Assembly (NCBI GenBank): GCA_030428885.1
Contig: JAUIEJ010000011.1
Coordinates: 1 to 64,000, forward strand
Direction: 5' to 3'
DNA from: Gemmatimonadota bacterium
GTDB taxonomy: Bacteria; Gemmatimonadota; Gemmatimonadetes; Longimicrobiales; Gaopeijiaceae
DNA length: 64,000 nt
A program made the translations under genes and the position numbers. Position 1 is the stretch's first letter. Every line of letters starts with the position of its first letter. Shown piece after piece: positions 26,310 to 34,415 of this stretch. The notes beneath the pieces were generated by a model. That model saw only the letters and a list, made by a program, of their open reading frames with translations. It had not been told where the DNA came from and did no database searches.

Positions 26310-28229
26310 TCAGACGAGCCGGTTGACGATGAAGGCCCCGATCCAGGCCAGGGCCAGCATGTACGAGAACTGCAGGATCGGCCACTTCCACCCGGCGGTC
26401 TCCCGGCGCATCACGGCAACCGTGGAGAGGCACTGGAGGGCGAAGGCGAAGAAGACGAGGAGCGCCAGCGCTCCCCCCAGGTCGAGCTGCTCCTGGAGGG
26501 CTTCCTGGAGTTCAAGGGAATCCTCCCCGGCATCGTCCACGCCGGCGAGGGTGCCCAGGGTGCCCACGATGACCTCCCGGGCCGCCAGCGACGAGATCAG
26601 CCCGATGCCGATCTTCCAGTCGAAGCCCAGGGGCGCGATGACGGGCTCCACCACCTGGCCCGCCCGCCCCAGGACACTCTCCTCGATGGGCGGGGCCGCC
26701 CCGTTCTGGGCCGGCACCTGGGTGAGGACCCACAGCACCACGGTGACGCCGAGAATGATCCGCCCGGCCCGGCGAAGGAAGATGCGGGTGCGCTCCAGGA
26801 GACGGAGTCCCAGGGACCGCAGCGACGGAATGCGGTACGAGGGCAGTTCCATGACGAACGCGCTGGGCTCGCCCCGGAGCAGGGTGCGCTTCAGGATCCA
26901 GGCCGTGACGATGGCGGCCAACGCCCCCAGGAGATAGAGGCCCAGGAGGGTGGCGGCCCGGGCCCCGAGGAACGGCCCCAGGATCGGGCCCTCGGGAATG
27001 AAGGCCGCGATGAGGAGGGCGTAGACGGGGAGTCGGGCCGAGCAGGTCATGAACGGCGCCACGAAGATCGTGGCCAGCCGGTCCCGTTCGTCTTCCACGG
27101 TCCGGGCCGACAGAATCGCCGGGATGGCGCAGGCGTAGGCCGACAGGAGGGGGAGGAAGGCCCGGCCCTGGAGTCCCACGCGATACATGAGCCGGTCGGC
27201 GATGACCGCGGCCCGGGCCATGTAGCCCGAATCCTCCAGGATTCCCAGGAAGAGGAACAGGATCAGGATCTGGGGCAGGAACACGAGCACCGACCCCACC
27301 CCGGCCCACACGCCGTCCACCAGGAGGCTCCGGACCCACCCGTCGGGGAGCGCACCCCCGATCCATCCCCCCGACGTGGCCACGAGCCACTCCACCCCGT
27401 CCATGAGGGGGGTCGCCCAGGTGAAGATGGCCTGGAAGACCAGGAGCACCACGGCCAGGAAGGTCAGGGGGCCGAACACCCGGTGCAGCAGCACCGAGTC
27501 CAGCCGTTCGGTGAGGCGCGAGGGGCCGGCCCGCCGATATCCGGCCAGGGCCGTGACCCGCTCCACGTGCCGGCGCCTCCGGGCGAAGGCGTCCACCGTG
27601 GGCAGGGCCACGCCCCGGGCCGGGGTGTTGGAGACGGCGGGGGAGGGGCGTTCGGGGAGGGGCCCCCGCTGGTGCACGTGGTGGAGGAAGGTGTGGACCC
27701 GGTCCAGTCCCCGACCCGTTCGGGCCGCGGCGCGCACCACGTCCACCTCCAGTTCCCGGGCCAGGACCCGTTCGTCCAGGTCGCCGCCCCGCCGCTCCAG
27801 CTCGTCGGCCATGTTGAGGACGAGGAGCGTCGGCACGCCCACCTCCAGGATGGGCTCGCACAACATGAGCTGGGCCTCCAGCCGGGTCACGTCCACGATG
27901 AGGACGATGGCGTCGGGCGAGGGGAGGCCCGTGCGGCCTTCCAGCACGTCCCGGGTCACCCGCTCGTCCAGGGTGCGGGCCGAGAAGCCGTTCACCCCCG
28001 GGAGATCCACCAGGTCGAGTTCGGCGCCCCCGTCCAGGACGATCCGGCCCACGTGTTTCTCCACCGTGACCCCGGGGTAGTTCGCCACCTTCTGGCGCAA
28101 CCCGGTGAGACGGTTGAAGAGGGTGGATTTGCCCGAATTGGGCGGCCCCACCAGGGCCACCAGGGGGCGGCGCCCGGGGGGAACCGGCGCCGCGGCGGAC
28201 GCGGCGTCGAGGGGGGAGGTGGGGGGCAC
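26310..28229 (-). CDS. feoB: Ferrous iron transporter FeoB
   Basis: 639 residues from GTG 28229. The N-terminal GTPase has G1 GPPNSGKST, G3 DLPG and G4 LNMAD; a helical GDI-like linker follows. The membrane part has two Gate domains, with GYMARAAVIADRLM, GRAFLPLLSAYACAIPAI and MTCSARLPVYALLIAAFIP. It is about 130 residues shorter than E. coli FeoB, mostly in the linker and C-terminus. It imports Fe(II) across the inner membrane. feoA is 28 bp upstream on the same strand. Confidence 0.95.
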   Translation of the reverse strand: MPPTSPLDAASAAAPVPPGRRPLVALVGPPNSGKSTLFNRLTGLRQKVANYPGVTVEKHVGRIVLDGGAELDLVDLPGVNGFSARTLDERVTRDVLEGRTGLPSPDAIVLIVDVTRLEAQLMLCEPILEVGVPTLLVLNMADELERRGGDLDERVLARELEVDVVRAAARTGRGLDRVHTFLHHVHQRGPLPERPSPAVSNTPARGVALPTVDAFARRRRHVERVTALAGYRRAGPSRLTERLDSVLLHRVFGPLTFLAVVLLVFQAIFTWATPLMDGVEWLVATSGGWIGGALPDGWVRSLLVDGVWAGVGSVLVFLPQILILFLFLGILEDSGYMARAAVIADRLMYRVGLQGRAFLPLLSAYACAIPAILSARTVEDERDRLATIFVAPFMTCSARLPVYALLIAAFIPEGPILGPFLGARAATLLGLYLLGALAAIVTAWILKRTLLRGEPSAFVMELPSYRIPSLRSLGLRLLERTRIFLRRAGRIILGVTVVLWVLTQVPAQNGAAPPIEESVLGRAGQVVEPVIAPLGFDWKIGIGLISSLAAREVIVGTLGTLAGVDDAGEDSLELQEALQEQLDLGGALALLVFFAFALQCLSTVAVMRRETAGWKWPILQFSYMLALAWIGAFIVNRLV

Positions 28230-28257
28230 GGCGGAGGAGAGGGGGTGGGGCGGTGCG

Positions 28258-28554
28258 TCAGAGGTCCGGGTCCGTGAGCCGCCGGACGCAGATGCAGCCG
28301 GCCATTTCCCGGCGGAGCGCCAGAAGGGAGCCGTCGATGCTCACGATGGGATCGCCCGAAGGGGAGCGGCGCACGGGGCACACCGAGCAGCCCGGGAGCA
28401 TGCCCCGCTCCAGGAGGGACTCCACCTGACCGGCCGGGAGGTCGAACCGGACCAGCTCCACCGTCTCCCGCAGGGGGATGTCGGCGAGGCGGAGGTCTCC
28501 GGGAACTTCGGAGACCACGGGAAGCTTCCGTTCCGCGTCGGGTTTGTCGGACAT
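28258..28554 (-). CDS. feoA: FeoA-domain protein
   Basis: 98 residues from ATG 28554; the frame continues upstream through the operator, but that part is not coding. The SH3-like FeoA fold is suggested by LRLADIPLRETVELVRFDLP, ERGMLPGCSVCPVRRSPSGD and IVSIDGSLLALRREMAGCI. FeoA supports FeoB-dependent Fe(II) uptake, probably by touching its GTPase domain. It heads the feoAB operon behind a Fur-like palindrome. Confidence 0.87.
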   Translation of the reverse strand: MSDKPDAERKLPVVSEVPGDLRLADIPLRETVELVRFDLPAGQVESLLERGMLPGCSVCPVRRSPSGDPIVSIDGSLLALRREMAGCICVRRLTDPDL

Positions 28555-28568
28555 GGCGAGGCCGGTGA

Positions 28569-28587
28569 GATGAGAATCACTCTCATC
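28569..28587. promoter_or_regulatory. Fur-family operator upstream of feoA
   Basis: A perfect 7-5-7 inverted repeat, GATGAGA-ATCAC-TCTCATC, containing the TGAGAAT half-site typical of Fur/DtxR-type boxes. It lies 15 nt before the feoA ATG and directly downstream of a -10-like box, so an iron-bound repressor would block initiation. Which iron regulator binds is inferred from the site's shape and the target genes. Confidence 0.7.
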
Positions 28588-28590
28588 TGC

Positions 28591-28618
28591 AAGATACACC
28601 GCCCGGTCGGGGGCGAAA
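28591..28618 (-). promoter_or_regulatory. Candidate feoAB promoter
   Basis: On the minus strand TTTCGC (28618-28613), 16-bp spacer, TATCTT (28596-28591). The predicted start would fall inside the palindrome at 28569-28587. The -35 is weak. Confidence 0.4.
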
Positions 28619-28640
28619 GACCCGGCGGGGGCGCCGTGGG

Positions 28641-28669
28641 TTGGACCGGCCGGGGCACTGCCATACCTT
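28641..28669 (+). promoter_or_regulatory. Candidate thrS promoter
   Basis: TTGGAC (28641-28646), 17-bp spacer, TACCTT (28664-28669), giving a leader of about 58 nt before the thrS ATG. The hexamers are only moderate matches, but the -10 is the same as at 2085 and 22366-22361. Confidence 0.3.
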
Positions 28670-28733
28670 TCACACCTCGGGCCGGTCCACACGTAGGTGG
28701 AGCGGCGTTCACCGAATCGACGAGCAGGGTTCC

Positions 28734-30695
28734 ATGAGCAGCGACGCCTCCGCCCACGCCCCCGTGCGGGCGATTCTCCCCGACGGTTCCTCGAAGGACC
28801 TCCCCCCCGGATCCACCGCCGGCGACGTGGCCGCCGCCATCGGCCCCGGCCTGGCCAAGGCCGCCGTGGCCGCCGTGGTGGACGGCGAGGTGGTGGACCT
28901 CATGCGCCCCCTGGAGGGCGAGGTCCAGTTGAAGATCCTCACCGAACGCGATCCCGAGGCCCTGGCCGTGCTCCGCCACTCGGCGGCCCACGTCCTGGCC
29001 ACCGCGGTCCGGGCGCTGCGGCCCGGAGCGGGCATCGGCTTCGGCCCGGCCATCGACGAGGGGTTCTACTACGACTTCGAGGTCGACGAACCCTTCACCC
29101 CCGACGACCTGGAGCGCTTCCAGGAGGAGATGGCCCGGGTCATCGACGAGGATCAGGCCTTCGAGCGACGTCGGGTCACCCGAAACGAGGCGCGGGACCT
29201 CTTCGCCGACGATCCCCTCAAGCTCGAACGTCTCGAGGAGTTCGACGAGGACGAGGTCATCACGGTCTACCGCAACGGTCCGTTCCTGGATCTGTGCCGG
29301 GGTCCCCACGTGCCCAGCACCGGGCGCCTGGCCAACTACCGGCTGTTGAGCGCCGCCGGCGCGTACTGGCGGGGCGACGAACGGCGCCAGATGCTCCAGC
29401 GCATCTACGGTACGGCGTTCTTCAAGCAGGCCGATCTCGCCACCCACCTCGAGCGGCTCGAGGAGGCGAAGAAGCGCGACCATCGCACTCTGGGACGGGA
29501 ACTCGGGCTCTTCAGCACCGACAACCGGGTGGGGGCGGGGCTGATCCTCTGGCACCCGCCCGGCGCCGTGGTGCGCATGGAGATCGAGAACTACGAGCGG
29601 GAACTGATCCTCCGCCACGGCTACGACCTGGTCTACACGCCCCACGTGGTGAGCGAGCGCCTCTTCGAGATCTCCGGCCACCTCGAGAACTTCGCCGAGA
29701 ACATGTTCGGGGCCATGGAGGTGGAGGGCGGTCGCTACCGCCCCAAGCCCATGAACTGCCCGGGCCACATCGCCATCTACCAGGCCGGCCAGCACTCCTA
29801 CCGGGACCTTCCGATCCGGATGGCCGAGTTCGGTACGGTCTACCGATACGAGCGCAGCGGCGTGCTCCACGGCATGCTCCGGGTCCGGGGCTTCACCCAG
29901 GACGACGCCCACGTGTTCTGCACCGGCGATCAGGTGGGGAACGAGATCGAGCGGCTCCTGGACCTGGTGGACGAGATGCTGGCCACCTTCGGGTATCCCT
30001 ACACCATCGAACTCGCCACCAAGCCCGAGAAGGCCCTGGGCACCGACGAGGAGTGGGAGCGGGCCATCGCGGTCCTGGCCGACACGCTGGACGCCCGGGG
30101 CGTGCCCTACACCCTGGACGAGGGGGGCGGCGCCTTCTACGGGCCCAAGCTCGACTTCAAGCTCATCGACGCCATCGGGCGGAAGTGGCAGGGCCCCACG
30201 GTCCAGCTCGACTTCAACCTCCCGGAGCGGTTCGGCCTGGAGTACGTGGGTGAGGACAACGAACGCCACCGGCCCTTCATGCTGCACCGGGTGCTTGTGG
30301 GGTCCATGGAGCGGTTCGTGGGCGGGCTCATCGAACACTACGCCGGGGCGTTCCCCGTCTGGCTCGCCCCGGAGCAGGTGCGGGTGCTCCCCATCTCCGA
30401 GCAGTGGGTCGAGAGCGCCCAGGACCTGGTCGCCCTCCTGAAGTCCCGGGGAATCCGGGCCGCCCTCCACGACCGGGACACCCTCTCCTACCGCATCCGG
30501 GACGCCGAGATGATGAAGGTGCCCTACATGGCCGTGGTGGGAGAGCGGGAGGCCGAGGCCGGGACGGTGGCCGTGCGACGCCGGGGCGGGGGCCGGAAGC
30601 AGGAGATCATGGACCGGGAGGCCTTCGCCGCCCTGGTCCGGGACAAGATCGACACCCGTGCGCTGGAACTCGCCCAGGAGCCGGGCGAGGGGTGA
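28734..30695 (+). CDS. thrS: Threonine--tRNA ligase
   Basis: 653 residues from ATG 28734. Domains in order: TGS (about 8-70), the editing domain with HSAAHVLA and the second zinc-type motif, the class II catalytic core with MNCPGHI, FGTVYRYERSG, GFTQDDAHVFC and FMLHRVLVGSMERF, then the anticodon-binding domain. It charges tRNA-Thr and removes mis-charged serine. No T-box leader is evident. The next gene overlaps its stop by 4 bp. Confidence 0.97.
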   Translation: MSSDASAHAPVRAILPDGSSKDLPPGSTAGDVAAAIGPGLAKAAVAAVVDGEVVDLMRPLEGEVQLKILTERDPEALAVLRHSAAHVLATAVRALRPGAGIGFGPAIDEGFYYDFEVDEPFTPDDLERFQEEMARVIDEDQAFERRRVTRNEARDLFADDPLKLERLEEFDEDEVITVYRNGPFLDLCRGPHVPSTGRLANYRLLSAAGAYWRGDERRQMLQRIYGTAFFKQADLATHLERLEEAKKRDHRTLGRELGLFSTDNRVGAGLILWHPPGAVVRMEIENYERELILRHGYDLVYTPHVVSERLFEISGHLENFAENMFGAMEVEGGRYRPKPMNCPGHIAIYQAGQHSYRDLPIRMAEFGTVYRYERSGVLHGMLRVRGFTQDDAHVFCTGDQVGNEIERLLDLVDEMLATFGYPYTIELATKPEKALGTDEEWERAIAVLADTLDARGVPYTLDEGGGAFYGPKLDFKLIDAIGRKWQGPTVQLDFNLPERFGLEYVGEDNERHRPFMLHRVLVGSMERFVGGLIEHYAGAFPVWLAPEQVRVLPISEQWVESAQDLVALLKSRGIRAALHDRDTLSYRIRDAEMMKVPYMAVVGEREAEAGTVAVRRRGGGRKQEIMDREAFAALVRDKIDTRALELAQEPGEG

Positions 30696-31837
30696 GGATC
30701 CGGGGGCTCGGGGTCGCGGCGGCTCTGGCGGGACTCGTGGGGCCGGTGTCGGCCCAGGACTTCACGGCCGAGGTCCGCCCTCGCTTCGAGGTCCGGGCCT
30801 TCGACGGCGATACGGATTCGTTCACCGCCATGCGCACCCGGTTCGGCGTGGCGTGGGCGTTCGACACGCCGGGCACTCTGTTCATCCAGGTCCAGGACGT
30901 GCGGCGGTGGGGCACCGATCCGGGCGATGCGTCGGCCGAGGTGTTCGACCTCCACCAGGGCTGGTTGGAGTTGGGGGCGCGGGGGGAGAGCAACTTCTGG
31001 CTCCGGGCCGGTCGACAGGAGATGAGCCTGGGGACCCGCCGTCTCGTCGCCGCGCCGCCGTGGTCTCATGCGAGTCGGAGCTTCGACGCCGCCCGGATGG
31101 CGCTGCGGATCGGCTCCCGGGCGTTGCTCGAAGGCTTCAGCGCCATCCTGCCCGACGACGCCTCCTTTTCCGGGCTCTGGCTCGAGGGGAGTGGCGGCCC
31201 CCTGGACCGGGGCGCGGCCTTCGCCTTCTTCGAGTACGACAACCGGATGGGGACGGCGGATCGCACCACCGTGGGGGCGGAGGCCCTCCTCGCCCTGGGG
31301 CCGTTCGACCTCCAGCTCGAAGGCTCGATCCAGGAGACCGAAGGGGTGGGGGAGGGGGCGGCCTTCGGAGCGTTCCGCCTCACCCTGCCCCTGGACCGCC
31401 CCGGCGCCCAGGTCTCGGCCGGGGTGGACGTGCTGTCCGGCGCGGCCCCGGGCGACGACCGCCGGCCGTTCGACAATCTCTACGGCCTGGCCCACAGCTT
31501 CCACGGGTTCGCCGACCTCTTCACCGACTTCACCGTTCACACGGGGGGGCGGGGGCTGGTGGACTGGACGGCGCGGGGCGTCTGGCCCGCCGGCGACGCC
31601 TGGTCGGTGCAGATCGACCTGCACCGCTTCTCCGTGGCGGTGGACGAAGGGCTCCCCGATGCCCACCTGGCCGATGAAGTCGATCTGACGGCCCGGTGGC
31701 GCTCCGACGACGGCCTGGCGTTCCTCGGCGGATTGGCCTTCGTGTCGGACGACGACGCCCTGGCCGCCGTGGGCCGTCCCGGGCTCGGTCAGGTGTTCGG
31801 GTACGTCCAACTGGGCGTGGCGCTGGACGGGCGCTGA
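30692..31837 (+). CDS. Outer-membrane beta-barrel (alginate-export/porin-like) protein
   Basis: 381 residues from GTG 30692, overlapping the thrS stop (GTGA). A signal peptide ends at VSAQ. The body alternates short amphipathic strands with aromatic girdles: RFGVAWAFDTPGTLFIQVQDVR, FDLHQGWLELGA, 'NFWLRAGRQEMSLGTRRL', SFDAARMALRI. The segment 'GRQEM..GTRRL' resembles alginate-export-family porins. It does not end in the usual C-terminal Phe. Likely an outer membrane channel. Substrate unknown and the family call is moderate. Confidence 0.65.
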   Translation: MRIRGLGVAAALAGLVGPVSAQDFTAEVRPRFEVRAFDGDTDSFTAMRTRFGVAWAFDTPGTLFIQVQDVRRWGTDPGDASAEVFDLHQGWLELGARGESNFWLRAGRQEMSLGTRRLVAAPPWSHASRSFDAARMALRIGSRALLEGFSAILPDDASFSGLWLEGSGGPLDRGAAFAFFEYDNRMGTADRTTVGAEALLALGPFDLQLEGSIQETEGVGEGAAFGAFRLTLPLDRPGAQVSAGVDVLSGAAPGDDRRPFDNLYGLAHSFHGFADLFTDFTVHTGGRGLVDWTARGVWPAGDAWSVQIDLHRFSVAVDEGLPDAHLADEVDLTARWRSDDGLAFLGGLAFVSDDDALAAVGRPGLGQVFGYVQLGVALDGR

Positions 31838-31856
31838 CCCCGAGACGCACCGGCCG

Positions 31857-31885
31857 TTGACCCGGCGCCGCCCCGGGGCGATCTT
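31857..31885 (+). promoter_or_regulatory. Candidate promoter for the infC operon
   Basis: TTGACC (31857-31862), 17-bp spacer, GATCTT (31880-31885). The -35 is good and the -10 poor. If used, it would give a leader of about 210 nt that contains the hairpin and U-run at 32041-32067. Confidence 0.3.
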
Positions 31886-32040
31886 CATGGCTCCCGTGCT
31901 GGTTCGAGGCGGGACAACGGGACACAATACGGAAGTGGGTCGACGGCGGTCGGCCCCACCTACGTCGGCACTGCGGTGACCGGCCGTCCGGGTTCTTCGC
32001 CGATGGTGCCCTCCCACGGAGGCCGCCGTCGTTCGCGACG

Positions 32041-32067
32041 AGCCCGGTTCGAACCGGGCTTTTTTTT
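32041..32067 (+). terminator. Rho-independent terminator in the infC leader (possible attenuator)
   Basis: A perfect 20-bp palindrome (AGCCCGGTTC followed by its reverse complement) is followed by eight T residues, the clearest intrinsic terminator in the window. It lies only 35 nt upstream of the infC start codon. It either ends the transcript from the porin-like gene or acts as an attenuator for infC-rpmI-rplT. Confidence 0.8.
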
Positions 32068-32102
32068 GTTTCGTGGGACGAACTCCTGCGGAGGGAAGAG
32101 CC

Positions 32103-32621
32103 ATCAGCGAGAAGCGGGTCCGCGTCAACGAGCAGATCCGGATCAGCCCGATCCGCCTCATCGGGGCGGAGGGAGAGCAGATCGGGATCGTGTCGCTGGA
32201 TCAGGCCCGGGAACGGGCCGACGAAACGGGCCTCGACCTGGTCGAGGTGGCGCCGGAAGCTCGGCCGCCCGTGGTCAAGCTCATGGACTACGGGAAGTTC
32301 AAATACGAGGAGGCCCGGGCGGCGAAGGAAGCCCGGAAGAAGCAGCACACGGTCCACGTCAAGGAGGTGAAGTTCCGCCCCGGGATCGAGGACCACGACT
32401 ACGCGTTCAAGGTCCGCCATGCGCGGCGGTTCCTGGAAGAAGGCAACAAGGTCAAGCTGACCATGCGGTTTCGTGGCCGGCAGGTGACCCACGCCGGACT
32501 GGGGCGAGACGTCCTGGTTCGGGTCACCCAGGACCTGCAGGACGTGGGCAAGGTCGAGAGCCAGCCCAGTTTCGAGGGCCGCATCATGTCCATGGTGCTG
32601 GCCCCACTGAAGAGCCGGTGA
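32103..32621 (+). CDS. infC: Translation initiation factor IF-3, AUC start codon
   Basis: 172 residues from ATC 32103. The RBS GGAGGG (32090-32095) is 7 nt away and conserved IF-3 sequence starts here (ISEKRVRVNEQIRISPIRLI). The only canonical in-frame start, GTG 32073, precedes the RBS. IF-3 genes in other bacteria use AUU or similar rare codons so that IF-3 represses its own synthesis. Core motifs: ARPPVVKLMDYGKFKYE and the C-terminal KVKLTMRFRGRQ. First gene of the infC-rpmI-rplT operon. Confidence 0.95.
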   Translation: MSEKRVRVNEQIRISPIRLIGAEGEQIGIVSLDQARERADETGLDLVEVAPEARPPVVKLMDYGKFKYEEARAAKEARKKQHTVHVKEVKFRPGIEDHDYAFKVRHARRFLEEGNKVKLTMRFRGRQVTHAGLGRDVLVRVTQDLQDVGKVESQPSFEGRIMSMVLAPLKSR

Positions 32622-32654
32622 CCTGCGCGTCACCGACGAATGCCGGGAGGCACC

Positions 32655-32855
32655 ATGCCGAAGATGAAGACCAACCGTGCCGCTGCGAAGCGCCTGAAGC
32701 GGACCGCCAAGGGCAAGCTGAAGCGCTTCAAGGCCAACCACAGCCACATCCTGACCAAGAAGGATCGCAAGCGGAAGCGTCGTCTCCGCTCGGCGGACCT
32801 CGTGGACAAGGCGGATCAGAAGCGCATGGACCGCCTCATGCCCTACGGCCAGTAA
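32655..32855 (+). CDS. rpmI: 50S ribosomal protein L35
   Basis: 66 residues from ATG 32655, where the conserved [13 protein letters not shown] begins; GGGAGG 5 nt upstream is the RBS, so the ATG at 32640 is not used. Highly basic, with the [11 protein letters not shown] motif typical of L35. Between infC and rplT as in most bacteria. Confidence 0.97.
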   Translation: MPKMKTNRAAAKRLKRTAKGKLKRFKANHSHILTKKDRKRKRRLRSADLVDKADQKRMDRLMPYGQ

Positions 32856-32867
32856 AGGAGACCGACG

Positions 32868-33233
32868 ATGCCTCGTACCAAGGGCGCGGTCCCGCGCAAC
32901 GCTCGCAAGAAGAAGATCTTCAAGGCCGCCAAGGGCTACTTCGGGGGCCGCAAGAACCTCTATCGCACCGCCAAGGACGCGGTGGAGAAGGGGTGGGAGC
33001 ACGCCTACCGGGACCGGAAGAAGAAGAAGCGGAATTTCCGGCGCCTCTGGATCGCCCGGATCAACGCCGCGAGCCGGGAGCACGACATGTCGTATTCCCG
33101 CTTCATGAACGGCCTCAGCCGGGCCGGTGTGGAACTCGACCGGAAGGCCCTGGCCGATCTCGCCGTCCGGAGCCCCGAGGCCTTCGCGGCCCTGGTGGAC
33201 CGGGCCAGGGAAGGGCTGGACCAGGCGTCCTGA
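32868..33233 (+). CDS. rplT: 50S ribosomal protein L20
   Basis: 121 residues with RBS AAAGGAG. Motifs: the N-terminal basic helix with [15 protein letters not shown], then [23 protein letters not shown]20 is an early-assembly 23S rRNA binder and in several bacteria also represses its own infC-rpmI-rplT operon. Whether the leader here binds L20 cannot be told by eye. Confidence 0.97.
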   Translation: MPRTKGAVPRNARKKKIFKAAKGYFGGRKNLYRTAKDAVEKGWEHAYRDRKKKKRNFRRLWIARINAASREHDMSYSRFMNGLSRAGVELDRKALADLAVRSPEAFAALVDRAREGLDQAS

Positions 33234-33258
33234 TCCCGCCGTTTCCGGGACGGATTCC

Positions 33259-33294
33259 ACGGGGGCTTCGCGGCATGGACCGCGAAGCCCCCGT
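33259..33294 (+). terminator. Large perfect hairpin between rplT and pheS
   Basis: A 15-bp perfect stem (33259-33273 with 33280-33294) closes a 6-nt loop, 25 nt after the rplT stop. No U run follows. It could be a terminator, an RNA-processing site or an mRNA-stabilising hairpin. Confidence 0.5.
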
Positions 33295-33374
33295 TGGCGT
33301 TCCTTCCCCCCTCTTCCTCACCGTTCTAGCTTTCTCGCTCCCCGCCGACCGATCCGGACCGTGAGCCGATCCGC

Positions 33375-34415
33375 ATGACCGACGTTCCCTCTCTGGTGAA
33401 GCAGCTCGACGCCCTTCTCGCCGAGGCCCTGGGCGAGGTGTCCGCGGCCTCCGACGGCGACGCCCTGGAAGGGGTGCGCATTCGGTATCTGGGCCGGAAG
33501 GACGGGCGGATTTCGGGCGTACTACGCCAACTGGGCGCCCTGGATCCCGCCGACCGACCGGCCGTGGGCGCGGCGGCGAACCGGGTGAAGGCCCGCCTGG
33601 AGGAGGCGCTGGACGAGGCGGCCGCGGCCCTCGCCGCCCCGGAGGACGCCGGGCGGGCCCTGGACCTCACCCTTCCCGGGCGGGAGCCGTGGAGCGGGGG
33701 ACGCCACCCCGTGACCCGGGTCATGGACGAGATCTACGAGGTGTTCCGCGACATGGGCTTCAGCCGGGCCCGGGGGCCCGAAGCCGAGACCGAGTGGTAC
33801 AACTTCGAGGCCCTGAACACGCCCCTGGATCACCCGGCGGCCGACGAACAGGACACGCTGTACCTCCGGGACTCGGTCCTGCTGCGGAGCCACACTTCGC
33901 CGGTGCAGATCCGCACCCTGGAGTCCCATGAACCCCCCATCCGGATTCTCGCCCCGGGGTGGGTCTACCGTCGCGACACCTACGACGCCACCCACACCCC
34001 GGCCTTCCTCCAGGTCGAGGGACTGGTGGTGGACGAGGGCATCAGCTTCGTGGACTTCAAGGCCACCCTGGCCGAATTCGCCCGGCGCATGTGGGGGCCC
34101 GGCACCCGGATTCGCCTGCGCCCGTCGTTCTTTCCCTTCACCGAACCCAGCGCCGAGGTCGACGTGAAGCGGGTGGTGACGGCGCCCGACGGCACCACCT
34201 CCGAGACCGACTGGCTCGAGATCATGGGGGCCGGCATGGTCGATCCGGCGGTGCTGGACGCCGCCGGCGTGGATTCGGAGCGCTACACGGGCTTCGCCTT
34301 CGGCATGGGGCCGGCCCGCATCGCCATGCTCAAGTACGGCGTGGACGACCTCCGCACCTTCTTCGAGAACGACGTGCGGTTCCTCGAGCAGTTCGTGCCC
34401 GGAGGACTCCGATGA
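33375..34415 (+). CDS. pheS: Phenylalanine--tRNA ligase alpha subunit
   Basis: 346 residues. An N-terminal coiled-coil (about 1-95) precedes the class II core: HPVTRVMDEIYEVFRDMGF, TPLDHPAADEQDT, LRSHTSPVQIRTLE, GWVYRRDTYDATHTPAFLQVEGL and RPSFFPFTEPSAEVDV. It forms the alpha2-beta2 PheRS with pheT, whose start overlaps this stop (ATGA). Confidence 0.97.
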   Translation: MTDVPSLVKQLDALLAEALGEVSAASDGDALEGVRIRYLGRKDGRISGVLRQLGALDPADRPAVGAAANRVKARLEEALDEAAAALAAPEDAGRALDLTLPGREPWSGGRHPVTRVMDEIYEVFRDMGFSRARGPEAETEWYNFEALNTPLDHPAADEQDTLYLRDSVLLRSHTSPVQIRTLESHEPPIRILAPGWVYRRDTYDATHTPAFLQVEGLVVDEGISFVDFKATLAEFARRMWGPGTRIRLRPSFFPFTEPSAEVDVKRVVTAPDGTTSETDWLEIMGAGMVDPAVLDAAGVDSERYTGFAFGMGPARIAMLKYGVDDLRTFFENDVRFLEQFVPGGLR

